Part shown: positions 1 through 12,094 of the stretch, one piece after another | Position numbering within the stretch: the stretch's first letter is position 1 | How the letters are laid out: every line of letters begins with the position of its first letter | Assembly (NCBI GenBank): GCA_012064415.1 | Contig: SSNU01000050.1 | Location: 528,469-566,485 of the forward strand | DNA length: 38,017 nucleotides | Reading direction: 5' to 3' | DNA from: Gyrodactylus bullatarudis | Taxonomy: Eukaryota > Platyhelminthes > Monogenea > Gyrodactylidea > Gyrodactylidae | Notes under the pieces: generated by a model | The model's database searches: none | Told to the model about the DNA's origin: nothing | What the model saw: only the letters and a program-made list of their open reading frames with translations | Position numbers and translations under genes: made by a program

Positions 1-116
1 ATATTTGGAACAAAATAACAATTAGAAAAACACTATTTTAGACATAATAAGGGCATATAAAGGCTTTTAGAGCAATGCTCCTACGAAAAATGTTGGCTTC
101 CCTCATTTTACAATTG

Positions 117-143
117 TATAAAATGCCAAATTCAAGATCAGTC
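117..143 (+). promoter_or_regulatory. Core promoter of the C-type lectin gene (TATA + initiator)
   Basis: TATAAAA at 117-123 is followed by TCAGTC at 138-143, which matches the arthropod initiator TCAGTY. This places transcription start near 140, some 21 bases before the ATG at 161. The TATA-to-initiator spacing of about 23 is a little short. A second TATA-like box, TATAAAG at 56-62, could serve an upstream start instead. Confidence 0.5.
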
Positions 144-160
144 AACTACTCAAAACAAGA

Positions 161-617
161 ATGAAATTCACAATTATTGCTCTCCTTGGTGCTTATTTCA
201 GTGCTGTTAATGCCTATACGCTGACACCATCTCTAAACTGGGAAGATGCCAATGATTGGTGTATTACTAATGGCCATCATCATCTCTACGTTCCTAAGCA
301 GGACACTTTGGTGAGTTGAATATCAATTGATTGGTTGTTGCCTTCAGGCCAGGGCTGTTGAAGCTTGTAGAGGCGACAACTGCTGGATCGGTGTCCACAG
401 AGACAGAAGCCATAATGAAAACTTCTCTGCTGTTGATTATAGCGAGTTCTACATGTGAGTTAGATTCAAAATCATCCATCATTTTAGTGTTTGGTATGGA
501 GCTCAGCCAAATGGAGCAGGAGCTAAAGTTCAAGATTGTGTCAGCTTGAATAAAAGATCCTCCCAAATGAATGACAGCAACTGTGAAATCAAGAAATTCG
601 GTATCTGTCAGAATTAA
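161..617 (+). CDS. Secreted single-domain C-type lectin-like protein, 3 exons
   Basis: Exons are 161-310, 348-454 and 488-617, giving 128 residues. The introns are only 37 and 33 nt, both GT-AG, and the codon split at the second junction restores the frame. Residues 1-18 are a signal peptide ending in VNA. The rest is a short C-type lectin domain: C34, the WIG core at 63-65, QPN at 92-94 in the sugar/calcium loop position, C103 and C118, MND at 113-115 where WND is usual, and a final C126. C57 and C62 form an extra nearby pair. In this fold C34-C126 and C103-C118 would be the disulfides. Known members are secreted sugar-binding or antifreeze-like proteins, often immune. QPN keeps part of a calcium/sugar motif, but loss of the Trp of WND makes lectin activity uncertain. 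An AATAAA signal follows directly. Confidence 0.88.
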
Positions 618-619
618 AC

Positions 620-625
620 AATAAA
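620..625 (+). terminator. Polyadenylation signal of the C-type lectin gene
   Basis: AATAAA lies two bases after the stop codon of the lectin gene, so the 3' UTR would be very short. Confidence 0.6.
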
Positions 626-3600
626 TACCTGTTAATCACTCTTTTTATGTTTCTCAACTCTAACATCGTTTTATCCTATTTTTTGAATATACTTACCGTA
701 ATTTTACGAAATTTTTCGATTTTAGAGTAGACGTTAGTTGAACAAGTTCACAAAATAAGAATAAGAAATTTCGATCGATAACTCATGAACTGCAAATAAT
801 TGCGTTAAAAACTGTAGATTAGCGTATTCATAAACCATAGTATAGAAGAAAAATCTGGGACTGCATGGTTAACAAGAATGAGTAATTGCAAGTTAGGACT
901 ATTTCAAATATAGTGGTGAGTTTATCGAAATAGAATGATGTTATATAGAATCGGAATATTTTGAATGGAAATTAATAGGTAAAAATCTTCTATTATTAAA
1001 AATGCCTTATCATAATAATTTCAATGAAAAATTACTGTTTAATCAAAATATTGTACTGTAGTAAGAACTAAATTCTATTGGGACAATTCAATATTTTTTC
1101 TTTCAATAAAAACATTAAAATTAATAAGAGGGATTTTATGTGTGATAAAAAAATTAATCCAAAAGAAAAGGAAGGATATGCAAGAATTAGAGCACCTGAA
1201 AAATTCATATTTTAATATTGTAATATTGAAAAGTGACCTTAATTTCATACGCCAGGTTAGGTACTATGAATATTGAGAAATTCATTCAAACATCCATGGG
1301 AATATATGTCCATTGTATTTAGTCGGAATGTATATCAAAATTCTACCGCTTGTGGAAGAAAAATTTTCCACATAGATCTAAAATTTAATGCACTGAAACC
1401 TCTTTGAAGCCCTCAAGAAGTGCGATTCATTGAAACTAGTTGATATAAGATGAGAAATTATGATTTTTCATCAAAAATTCGATAATGATAAATATTATAT
1501 CTTATTCATTTAATCTTATTGATAGTCTTGAAATAAGACTGAATTAAAATAACCATGAAAAAACTTGGAAAATAAATGCAATATTTTAAATTTTGCATTA
1601 CAAAAAATGAATTTTAGGGATCTTCATATCCAATGTAAAAAATAACCAAAATTGTATTCTTTGGCCTACCGTTGTAACTATATCTGCAAATGCGAATGTC
1701 CGAGTGACCAATTTTGCAAATGCCCCTTTTTGGAATTAGTAAAATTAAATATTCATCAAGTCTGTATTCGAAAATCATTTCAAATTCATATCTACCAACA
1801 GTCATCATCTATTACAAGAACGGAAATATCTTTTATAAGCGCATGTTTGCCTTAAAAGATATTCTTGAGAGTAATCTCAATCAAGACAAGTATATATTAC
1901 CGATATTCGATATCTTCTTCATTCTGTTTCAGTATTAAGAATAATTATTTGAAATTGAGTCAGCATATCTCTAAAAATATTGTGTATTTCTTTATTCACA
2001 TACGCAGGAAGTCAGCGTTGAAGGGAATATTAATTTCAGAAAAAGGAAATTTATTACTCAATATTTTCAGTTTTTTTCAAGAGAAATAATAAAACCTTCA
2101 ATAAAAGGAATTTTTTAATCAAAAACTAATACCAAAATTAAGAATCTGCGATTTTGCAGTTTTTTGTTTTCACTGATTTTCTTAATTGAAATATCCATTC
2201 ACTATTTGCAAGAATATCTATTTTATTAGTAACTAATGATGTTGAACATAATTTTTTTGATCTTCTTGTAAAATAAATTTGGTGTGATACAAGTTTATGA
2301 ATAAATCTGGCGAATAAGTTTATTTATAGTATAAATTTTATACCGCCTAACAGGTTTTTAAAGTAATTACTTTTGGCATAGACCGGATTTATACAAATAT
2401 GCTGTCTCGAACTGAACATAGTTTTCAGATAAATAGCTCATGATTTGAGCATTTCATAATGGAATTCAATTGATTAAAACCAATGAATATACTCACACAG
2501 TTTTGTCCTTAGATTTCCCTCAGTTTGTGAGTAGATAAAACGTATTAGAGGATAAAATTATACAAAATAATTTAAAATAGCAGTATTCACACAGTCCTGA
2601 GTTGGTTCAAAAGTATTATTATAAATATCCTACTCACATTGAATATTAGTTTTCTTTCCTTCGTATTTGTTTCATTCCAATAGGAATATTGAAGAATGTG
2701 ATGAAAGTGTTGAAATGAAATTATTTTAATCCATTTCCATACCCCTCATTTCTCTTCATCTCTAAATGCACAATGATGTTGAATTTAATTTTATTATTAA
2801 AAATATTTCTATAAAGATACAAATTCCATACACTTGGAAAATCCTGGTATGACCTCATATATGAAGAGAAATTCTTTTCAAAATAACGAACGTCATCCCT
2901 TGATTAGATATCTTTTGTTTTGATTTTCTTTCGAGTAATAAACTGTCTTTTTAGCAATAGGATGAAAGAATTCAACTTCTTTTGATAGAATTAATCAAGG
3001 CTAAAAATTTCAAGTCCCTAATTTTTATTCTTATCGATGACTCAAAGAACTTTGACAAAAAAAGGATTTGGAAAGTTGTTTCTTTATTAAAGCCTACTAA
3101 TTTTAAATTGGTTAAAGCCTTGTAGCACTATACCAAAAAGTTTTGAGTTAAGGATACAATGGCTACAATTCAAAGTATCAGTCCAAAGAAAAGTTTAAAA
3201 ATGTTTGTATTTTTGATTCCTTTAAAAAGTTAATTTCTTGAATTCAGCATAGGAGAAGATTATCTTAAAGATTTGAACAACAACAAACGAAAAAATTTTG
3301 AATTAGACTCGTAAGGGGAAAACATTTTTTTAAATTTCACTCTTTGAAGGAAGTTGAAAAAATCAAGACACCGAAACGTTTAACTTTATGCAGTTTTTTA
3401 ATTTACAGGAGACATTTAGAAATTTCCCCACATGAAAATTGGCGTTGAGACAAATTTAATTTTTACACACAATATTCTTCCGTGTTTCCCATTTCATACT
3501 GATAGACAAGATCTATCTAATAATAGTGCAAAATAATTTTTCGCTACAATCAAGTCTAATTTCTAATCTAGTGACCACGTCGGATGAATATGATCGCATT

Positions 3601-6600
3601 TTATTTTTTTTAGGGTCACAATTAGACAAGAACTCCGATTATTTCTATTAGAATTTTGATAGATTTTATATCGCCAATTTTAGAAGTCTCTGATCATCAA
3701 TTTTTTTGTTAATTTTTTATACAGTAAAGATGATCGAAAAATCACAGTTTGATTTCAAAGATGGTCATGAAATTTTTTTTATTTTAAAAACAAGTCAAAT
3801 AAGTTATCCACTTGAAAATTATTCACGCTAATTATAATTTAAGAAGATTGGTATATCAGGAGGTTTCCATTGTTAAAAAAAGAAAGTTTGAATATTTAAA
3901 TTGTATTTTAGATGTTGAATGGTGAGCAACTAATTATCAATATAGAAATATATTAGTAACTCATATTCAGAGCAGTAATTTGCCTAATTTTGGGTCAAAA
4001 TGATACAAGAATTGCAATATTACTATGTATAATATATACATTGTATATTGAATCAATAATAGAATTATAACTGAGAACAGAATTTGTGCACCAAGATAGA
4101 TAAATGACCTCATTGGAAATTATGTAAGACAAATAATACATTTGTAATTATTGTAGAGCATACTCTCTCGTGAGATCCTTGTTTTATTCAACAACAAGAG
4201 CGAGATAATAACTTGGAAATATTTATTATTCCAGTTAATGCACTCATTATCGAATGCCAAAATTGCATTAATATACTATTTTTCAGGAAAAATTACAAAT
4301 CATAAATATACGCTGTTTAACACTGGAGGAAATTGAAAAAAATCAAAAGTATATTTCTACTTTTACTCTCTAACAAGCTATTTTATTTAGTTCAATTCTC
4401 TTAATAGGGAAATTAATGAAATTTTTTTTCTTCTATCCAATGATACCCCTCAGAGATATTAATCGGTTTAGAAGTTATTCAAAGTTTGTTCGTAATTAAT
4501 ATCACTCAAATTTCCTTGATTCTGATTTTGGTTAGCACAAAAAAAATTCATAAGGATTCATAATTGAATTAATTTTGAAAACATAAGAAGATTTTTAGTT
4601 ATTGAAATTTGAGAATTTTTAAAAATAGAGCAAAAGCAAAAAAGTGCATGGCAAATTTATTACCATATTTCAGGTTTGAGACCAGTTTTAAGGATACTTA
4701 ATTGTAAAAAATCGCCTATCTAAATTTCACGCTCTTTGGATTGATCAAATTCGTTACTAAAATGTCTCAGGATCAGGTCAGAAAAAATTAGGTTCATTCA
4801 TGGTCCGTTTACAAAAATTATGCTATTTTGTTTTTTGCGAATTGCACAAAAAAAATAAACCTTAAACACTCAACCACCCGTGTAATTTTAATTATACGCT
4901 TTTATGTGATAAAATTACAGTTATTCAGTGTTTTTAAATAGTGATAAATTATAATTATCAGGATAATAATTACTATCTTAAAAGATTATATATACAATGT
5001 CAATGATTAATTCTAAAGAAACTAATTTTTTTCTAATCAAGATGATATGAAAATAGATTTGTAAAATCATAGGGCATTTAGAGATATAAATTTAAAGATT
5101 TCAAATTTACATGATATCTTTTGGGATAATTCATTTTGCCACTATCTTAAAAACTATCAAAACTGAATATTAGGAGTATATTTCAGGAGTTTAATTTTAG
5201 TTCAATAGATATCTTGAATTTTGTTTAAATTTTTGGAAAAAATTATTTATTGGATGGTGACATTTTTTTTTTTTTTTGTTAGAAAATGATTCTTTATTGA
5301 AAAAGGAATAATAATAGAAAAAATCGAAATGAAAGGTAATTACTGTACAATATATAATAAAATTTTGATATCTGGTGTTTTGTAATATATTCAAAATTGA
5401 GAAAGTAATCTTGTCTATGAATATCTTTTAAATTGGCGAGAACCGAAATTTCAAATTTATGCATCCAACAGCAAAAAACGATCAGACTACTTACAAGTTA
5501 CTTTTTTTATTCTTTGTTGGGAAAAAAATTGACGAAATATTCTATACACCATTAAAATCCTCTCAAGGAACTGGATTAGATTCTGATCTAAGTTAAAAAT
5601 CAGGAATTAAAAATATCTACTGAACATTAATACCTGATGTATTGTCAAAATAAGAATCTAAATGAAATTTGAGAATAAGCTAGAAAATAAGACAGAAAAT
5701 TATGACATTGAATCTGGGGAAAATTTTGTGTACTATTTCTTGATTTTGTTACAAGTTTTTATAATAGACTATCACAAAATAGTAAAACTTGTCTTGTACA
5801 GAAGGAGACATCTCATATAAAAAGAACTTTTGAATAGAAAAAATACTATTTCTTTGTTTAAGAGTTTCATCAAATTTTAATTTTTCACATTTCTGCCTCC
5901 CTTTGGCACGCAAACTTTGGCTTATTTACTTTCTTACGATAAAGACTTGATACATTTCATTCACTGACGTACTTTGGAAGAATAATTTTATGAATTTTAA
6001 CGTCAAATTCATAAATCATAGAATAAATACAATGGGGGAAAGAAAAAATGATGGACCATACCCACTTACTACCACTGTATCCTATTATTTTATCTACTTT
6101 GGAGTAGAGTTTGGTGAGAAAACTGAATGGATTTTGAAAAAAAAGCATAAATCATGTTCAGTAGTATGTATACTTAGTAATTTAATTTATCCTCTATTTA
6201 TTCTCCATCTGGCTACTACATTTCACTCCTGTTTTATATTGGACAATGGAATGTATTTTCTTTAGTGTTACAACATACTTGTAAATGATTTTGAATTTAA
6301 AATGAGCTTACAAGGAACACACTGTGAGATAAAAAAAGGATTAGTCATTATACTTCTTATATACTTCTTGAAAATGAAGGAGGTTTCACTTCACAACTAT
6401 AAAATGTACTCATTTCCATGTTCGAATGTGGTGACATTTCCTATTTATTGAGATGAAGTAATAAAATTAATGAAGACGGCTTATCAAACTCAATGAGCAA
6501 TTCGATAAACTGTCATCATTCCAATGCCTATAATTTATTCAAAACTTGTTCCTTAGAGAAGAAAAAATGTTAAAATGAAATTTGAATGACCTAATCTCTG

Positions 6601-7191
6601 TTTAGAGATGCGCAAATATCTTGAGTAGGAGGAAACAAGTAAATCCGTATTAATATATATTACAACATCGAGATGTCTTATTATATAAAAGATTAACATG
6701 ATAAGAAAATTGAACTAGAGACGGAAATTCTCTCCTGGTAGAATCAAAATATGAAAAATTTATAAAAAAAACACTTCCAAGTTATTACTGCATGTTTTTA
6801 TGCTTTGTATTAGGTGACTTTACTTCAAGTAAAATTATCACAATAATAACCTTTTCGATATACAATACATCTTATTTTTATTATCAATTCTTTTTTCATA
6901 AAAATTTATTTTGTATTTTTATGGTAGGTCAGCCATAAAGTGATCAAATAAAAGAATTATAGTTATAATAAATATGGTTTATTTATCAAAATATTCACTG
7001 TGATTTTCTCAAAAGTTTTTATTCGTCTTCTGTTTGATTATGCATACAATATATTGCACTTGTTATATTTCAAGCAAATAAATAATCTAGTTAATGTACT
7101 GATTAAGTTTTGATATATTTTGACTAGTATTAAACTGTATTACTTAACAGACTACACTAGAAATGAACAAAATTTGAAATACTCGAATTCT
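626..7191. other. Intergenic, no gene recognised
   Basis: This is AT-rich DNA with only short reading frames lacking codon bias or known motifs. It holds one copy of the dispersed repeat (about 3560-3770, minus orientation), a T-run near 5263-5278 and a 7-bp-arm hairpin at 1351-1372 (TGTGGAA / TTCCACA). A GC-richer patch at about 1670-1730 encodes short Cys-rich peptides in several frames but no convincing protein. Confidence 0.6.
3560..3770 (-). repeat. Dispersed repeat copy 1
   Basis: On the minus strand this matches the copy at 35.5 kb. The clearest block is the 18-mer GGGTCACAATTAGACAAG (3613-3630), which differs by one base from the reverse complement of 35638-35655. A second shared block contains GATTTTTCGATCATCTTTAC. 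Confidence 0.6.
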
Positions 7192-7415
7192 ATTGGTTGA
7201 AATGTTTTCAGCCAATCAGAGTCGTTTATTATTTCAACTAATCTTGAATAGAAATTTCAAATTTACACTGAATCAGCATTTAACTAACGAGGGGTCCCAC
7301 ATCATGACGTTCGTGTGATATACCTCTTTAGACACTGAAGGATATCTATCATTACAAGAAATCTATTTGGAATACTCTTATTTTCTAAACCACCTTCGTC
7401 ATTCTCTTGAAACAA
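7192..7415 (+). promoter_or_regulatory. Possible promoter and untranslated first exon of the LRR/Ig gene
   Basis: ATTGG at 7192-7196 and CCAAT at 7212-7216 are CCAAT boxes in opposite orientations, followed by TGACGT at 7305-7310, a CRE/ATF half-site. At 7416 there is a strong splice donor, CAA|GTGAGT, with no coding frame in front of it. The first coding exon of the LRR/Ig gene opens at a good acceptor (TTTCCTTTGCAG, ending 12063) and so needs an upstream untranslated exon. Pairing the two would give a 4.65-kb first intron. The sites are seen; the link is inferred. Confidence 0.35.
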
Positions 7416-8631
7416 GTGAGTATTTTCTATTCTAATTATTAAAAACTCTTGAACTTTAACATTTTGGAAAATTTTTAATTTATTATATCTGAAATTAAAT
7501 ATGCAAATAGCTATACGGACTGTAACACTTCATTGTTTGTTTCATTGTCAAGCATTCCTTTATCTACCTTAATATGAGGACTCTCGTATGGTTCATCCTT
7601 AAGCAAAAGTTTTCTTCATTTCCGGAGTCTTTACATTTTGATAAAAACTTTCTTTTTTGTTGTTGAGCGTACTTTTTCCCTTCTGAATGTGGTAGTGATT
7701 GTAATTTGAGTTCCGGAAGATCTTTCCCATTGTATTCTTATTACCATCTGACAATAAATACATATATACAATATTTATAATAAGACACAAATTTCCTACC
7801 TTGAAAATTTACATTTTATTTAGACTAGAAAAACTATTTTTTCTATTGATTCTTTACATTTCAACCCTTTGCTATTTTTATTCTTTTTTTTCAAAAAAAT
7901 CTCTTATCATTTGTTTAAAATTTCCCCTTTTATCCCATAACCATTGCCTTGATATATACATAATTCACTTGAATAGCACATACTAAGGTCAATTATGTTT
8001 TGGGTTTCACAAGAGAGAGAGCAGAATTGGTTATTCTTTTCTATTCACGCTAATCAATACTTGAAGGAATTCATGGTTTACATTTTCTCTTCAAAAATAA
8101 TTACAATTGCCTTGACCTTTGATCAACAAATCATACATGACCCTTCTTCTAATCTAAACACAAGACCCCAATTATCAATCTGTTAAAATAAATAATTCTG
8201 ATTTGAAATTAACATGATTTTCATAAAAGGGGGTCCTTTCCACATTAGATGCAGAGAGTTGTCCCCTCTAATTTTTCTTGCCTCAATGTTTTTGTTATGG
8301 AAAAATTAATTGTCCATGTGTCATTTTCAATTAGAGAAAATTCCTCAAATTGATTTAACCTTAGGGAGATGAGTAAATTTATTAATTTCCACATTTGCTG
8401 ATGAATTATAAATTTTTGCCATCCTCATGAGTTAATGTTACAGTTGGGCATGTTATTGTTCTGGTATACATTCTCTGTTACTTTGAGAATTGACTGATAG
8501 ATTGGGGCTAAATAAAGAGACACACAATTAATCCATCTTCTCTTAGTCATTTTTTGTCTATCGAATTGGTTAGTCTATATATATTTATGTATGTAGTTTA
8601 ATGAGTGAATAGGAAAAATTCCCATCACATA

Positions 8632-8652
8632 ATGATAATAATAATAATATAA
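8632..8652. repeat. AAT/ATA microsatellite
   Basis: A short imperfect run of the trinucleotide AAT/ATA. Confidence 0.6.
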
Positions 8653-10097
8653 ATAGAGAAACAATTATTCTAATGACGATGGCGAATAAAGTATTTCCCT
8701 CTATTCTCTTACTTTCCGTCTAGTCCTAAATGAGTTCCTCAAAAGCAACCCCAAGAGAAGAATATACAGTCTGTACTTGTTTTAATTGAGGAAAAATGTT
8801 TCTTTTCCACTAATGGCACATGTGCCCTTTCTTAATGAGAATCTCGGAGTTCATCCGTTCACGCATTATCAGATGGATTATAGGGACACTTTGTTTTTCG
8901 AGGAGATTACTTGGAAATTTTTTGAGTATTTGAATGCTGATAAGGAATTCCACACCTCAATCAATCATGATTCACGATTAAAAATCCATGTATCTTATCT
9001 TTGAATTGGCTTTAACCCTAAAAAAGTTTCCTCTTGAAGAGAAAAAAGGGGAACACACTCATCCGTTTCTTAACCTCTAAAAAGGTATCAATGTTTTTAA
9101 GGTTTGAAAAATAACCAACAAACAAAACCAATATATATATGTCATAGGGGTGTGTGTATACTATTTGTTTAGATAAGACTGTTTGTTTATCATTCAATTA
9201 GAATAACATGACGTAGTTTGTCTCTCTAAATTGACGAGATTCTTCTACCCCAGTGTCTTCATTCTTGACACTCATGAACAAAAAAATAGATGAGACTGTC
9301 AAAACCAATCCTAGCTAGGTTAAAAGGAAAGGAAAGAAATTCGGTGAATAACTCTGACTAGCAATATGTATTATATTAGTCGTAGCGAAAAAAACTATTC
9401 TTTTCATTGTATAAATGACATTAATATAGAATTAGTTTGCAATCATTCTACCGGATTACTAATGTTAGCTTTCCTTCGTTTAGTCTAAAATCATAACTGT
9501 AACTCTTCTTTTTCAAGCTTAATTACCTAGGTGATAAAGCAAAATATATAATTTTTATTTTCCCCTCTCTAATCTCAGGTAATTTTGATAATTTGTTTTA
9601 AAATCATAAGCTATACATATATAAGCACATTTAGACATAAAATGATTAAAGAAAAGCAGAGAGCCCTTGGGAAAACTTTTGCTTGATTTGAGTCGAACTA
9701 AGAAAGGAAAAATTAGTATTTTTATTTTCCCAAGTCATGAAATCACACAACTTCTTGCCAATAAAAAAAATTTCCAAATAGAACGAGAGCAACGAAAAGA
9801 TGAAAAAAAGTTATCCAGGCAAGTGATAAAAAATAATGTTTTTTTGATGACTTTTATTTTTAAAAACCCTTGCATAGTCTTTCTCTAGCATAAATGTGTG
9901 ACCTCCATTTTTCACTTTCCGATGAGAAAAAGTGATAATATGACTGGTCTCTTTAAAAATGTTCTCTCTACAAAACTCATTCTTGTACAGAATTCACAGT
10001 CACAGTCACACAAACAGAAGACAAATATTTCTCTCTTTCTACTTAAACTTTTACTATGTGCTTTTTACAAATTTATTAATAATAATGTTGTCTATAA

Positions 10098-10116
10098 GAA
10101 TTATTATTATTATTAA
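10098..10116. repeat. ATT microsatellite
   Basis: About six tandem ATT units. Confidence 0.65.
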
Positions 10117-12067
10117 GTAGTAATGACATGTGAAACTCTTTTCTTTTTAATCATAATTACTTTGAAGAATATAATAAAATCTCTATAGAATGATTTCGAC
10201 TCTTTAGCAGAAAAAAGCGCTAATAATTAGTTTGCCCTCGTGCCTCTTTGTCCCATTTAAATATTCTGATTGAAGTTCTTTTTTTCATTTCTCATGGTGT
10301 GTGTTTTTATCACTTCTCTTTTCTTTTTCACATCAAAGGTGACGATTATGCGCATATTTGGTGTTTCAAAAATAAAATTTTCTACCTTTCTTTTCTGCAA
10401 AATAAGTAAAACTGATGAAAATTAATTGTCAGCCATGTGTGCTATATGTGGGCTTCTGATATTTAAAATTTTATTCATTAATATTACTACATTTTGCATT
10501 TGTGTTACCCCACCCTGAATGTAAAAAATATAACGCTCGATAAAGTTTTAATCGAATAGTATAAACAACGCTTGTATGGAAATAATTTCAGACTTTAATG
10601 TCCATCGGCATAAATTTTATTTCCTGGTAACTGAAATTTGATATCATTTTTTTACTTCTTCCCATTTATTCTTACAAATATATCTCCTGTGAAAGAATAT
10701 TTTTATTCTCTTTTATGTTAACGCTATTCCAAACAGGAAGATATTGAACAAACTCAAATATTATCATTTCCTCGGAGGATGAGAGAAGAAATCTTAGGCT
10801 TTTCATAATAAATATTTATGTTCCAAATCATCGTTCAAGTATAAACTTCTACCACAGTAAATTGTCAATTACAAGTAGCAGGGGATGAAAAATATGAATA
10901 ATTCCGAGTCGGCTTTAAACCAAAGTTTCCCCCTGAGAGAGAGAGGTAAAGCGATGAGAAAAGGTATTTCTAAATTATCTCAAAAGGCAATTCTTGATCT
11001 TTTTTTCACCCGCATGAAAATGACTCATTTTTTATTACCAAATAAATACAATACAGGGTATATACTAGTCAACACCTGTTCCATGTTGTTCTAGTTGTAT
11101 ATTCCCTCCTGGTTTCTCCCATCCATTGTTTGTTTTTGGGATAATTTCTCAAGATTTATGCATGCTACATGGAAAAATTCTTGTCCTCGTCAATAATTCA
11201 TGTCTCCCTCCTCATTCCTTGTGTTTTGTTTCTTGAAAGCTAAGCCTTTTTTGCTTCTCTCGTATATAAATGGTTTCCAAAGTTACTTCCTTTTAGACAA
11301 AATTTTTCTCACATATTCTCTTGATAAAGATCAAAGCAAACAGTGACGATGATGAGTATAATAATACTGCAAAAAGTGAATATACATTTATCAAAAGTTG
11401 AAAATAATTATTCACTATTTAATGATAGTTTTTATCCTTGAATTAATACTAGTCACGAAATTTTTCTCCTTTTCATTCATCTTGGGAGTTTTTCCACTTT
11501 CTTTGTTCAAATAAAACTCCTTCTCTTGATATTTCTTGTTTTCAGGAAAATTGATGCCTTCAATAAAACATGTATGAAAATAACGTGTTCAAGTTATTTC
11601 CTATCTCATTAAATTCATTTTTCAATTGTCAATCATTAATATCTCTCCTTTTTGATGTTGATTTTGATTTCAAATAATGGAACTTTTACAACAGAAACCT
11701 TGATTAACAAAGAGAGCGAATTTTTTATCAATAATTTTCTTCCAAGTTGATTCATTTCTATTATATCATTTTTTATTACATATCTCTCATCATGTTTTTC
11801 CTGATAAGCACTATCAATAGGTCTCCTCTGTCTTTTTTTGTCTGAATGAGTTTCTTACCAATATTATTATGCTTACCAATTTTATTTATTTATCATTTGT
11901 CCTTGAAAAAATAACAATAATAAACCTTGTTGCTAGTCCATAATCAGAATTGTGTCATTACAATGTATGGTTGGATACCTTCCCATTGATAGTCATTGAA
12001 ATTATTAATGCAATTCACGATCTTATCAGACATAATAACTTATTTATTTAATTTCCTTTGCAGCCTT

Positions 12068-12094
12068 ATGATAAACAGATATGGCGCCGAGTAG
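12068..12094 (+). other. Upstream ORF overlapping the LRR/Ig start codon
   Basis: ATG at 12068 opens an eight-codon reading frame ending in TAG at 12094. It lies five bases inside the exon that begins at 12064 and overlaps the main ATG at 12081 in another frame. A ribosome that starts here cannot simply re-start downstream at 12081, so the uORF could damp translation. Its ATG context is weak (CTT before), while the main ATG has GAT before and G at +4. Confidence 0.5.

Larger units (their letters stand above)
7416..12063 (+). other. Putative first intron or upstream region of the LRR/Ig gene
   Basis: No convincing coding sequence was found. Reading frames of about 70 codons at 8786-9004, 9667-9888 and 10885-11094 lack recognisable domains. 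It contains simple repeats: an AAT run at about 8634-8650, an AT run at 9133-9141 and an ATT run at about 10101-10115. Confidence 0.45.

Noticed and set aside
294..566. Antisense 90-codon ORF over the lectin gene
   Set aside because: It is a shadow of the spliced lectin exons on the other strand.
1337..1350. AAAATTCTACCGCT also present in reverse at 31011-31024 near the Penelope-like debris
   Set aside because: The shared 14-mer has no similarity in its flanks, so I could not call a retroelement fragment at 1.3 kb.
1670..1730. GC-richer patch encoding short Cys-rich peptides
   Set aside because: Frames on both strands overlap and none matches a known Cys-rich fold or has gene context.
8786..9004. 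72-codon reading frame with a fairly protein-like sequence
   Set aside because: It has no recognisable domain, no ATG at its head (it starts at TTG) and no splice or regulatory context; chance cannot be excluded.
10885..11094. 69-codon ORF with ATG
   Set aside because: No domain, no signal, no conserved motif; such frames are expected by chance in this stretch.
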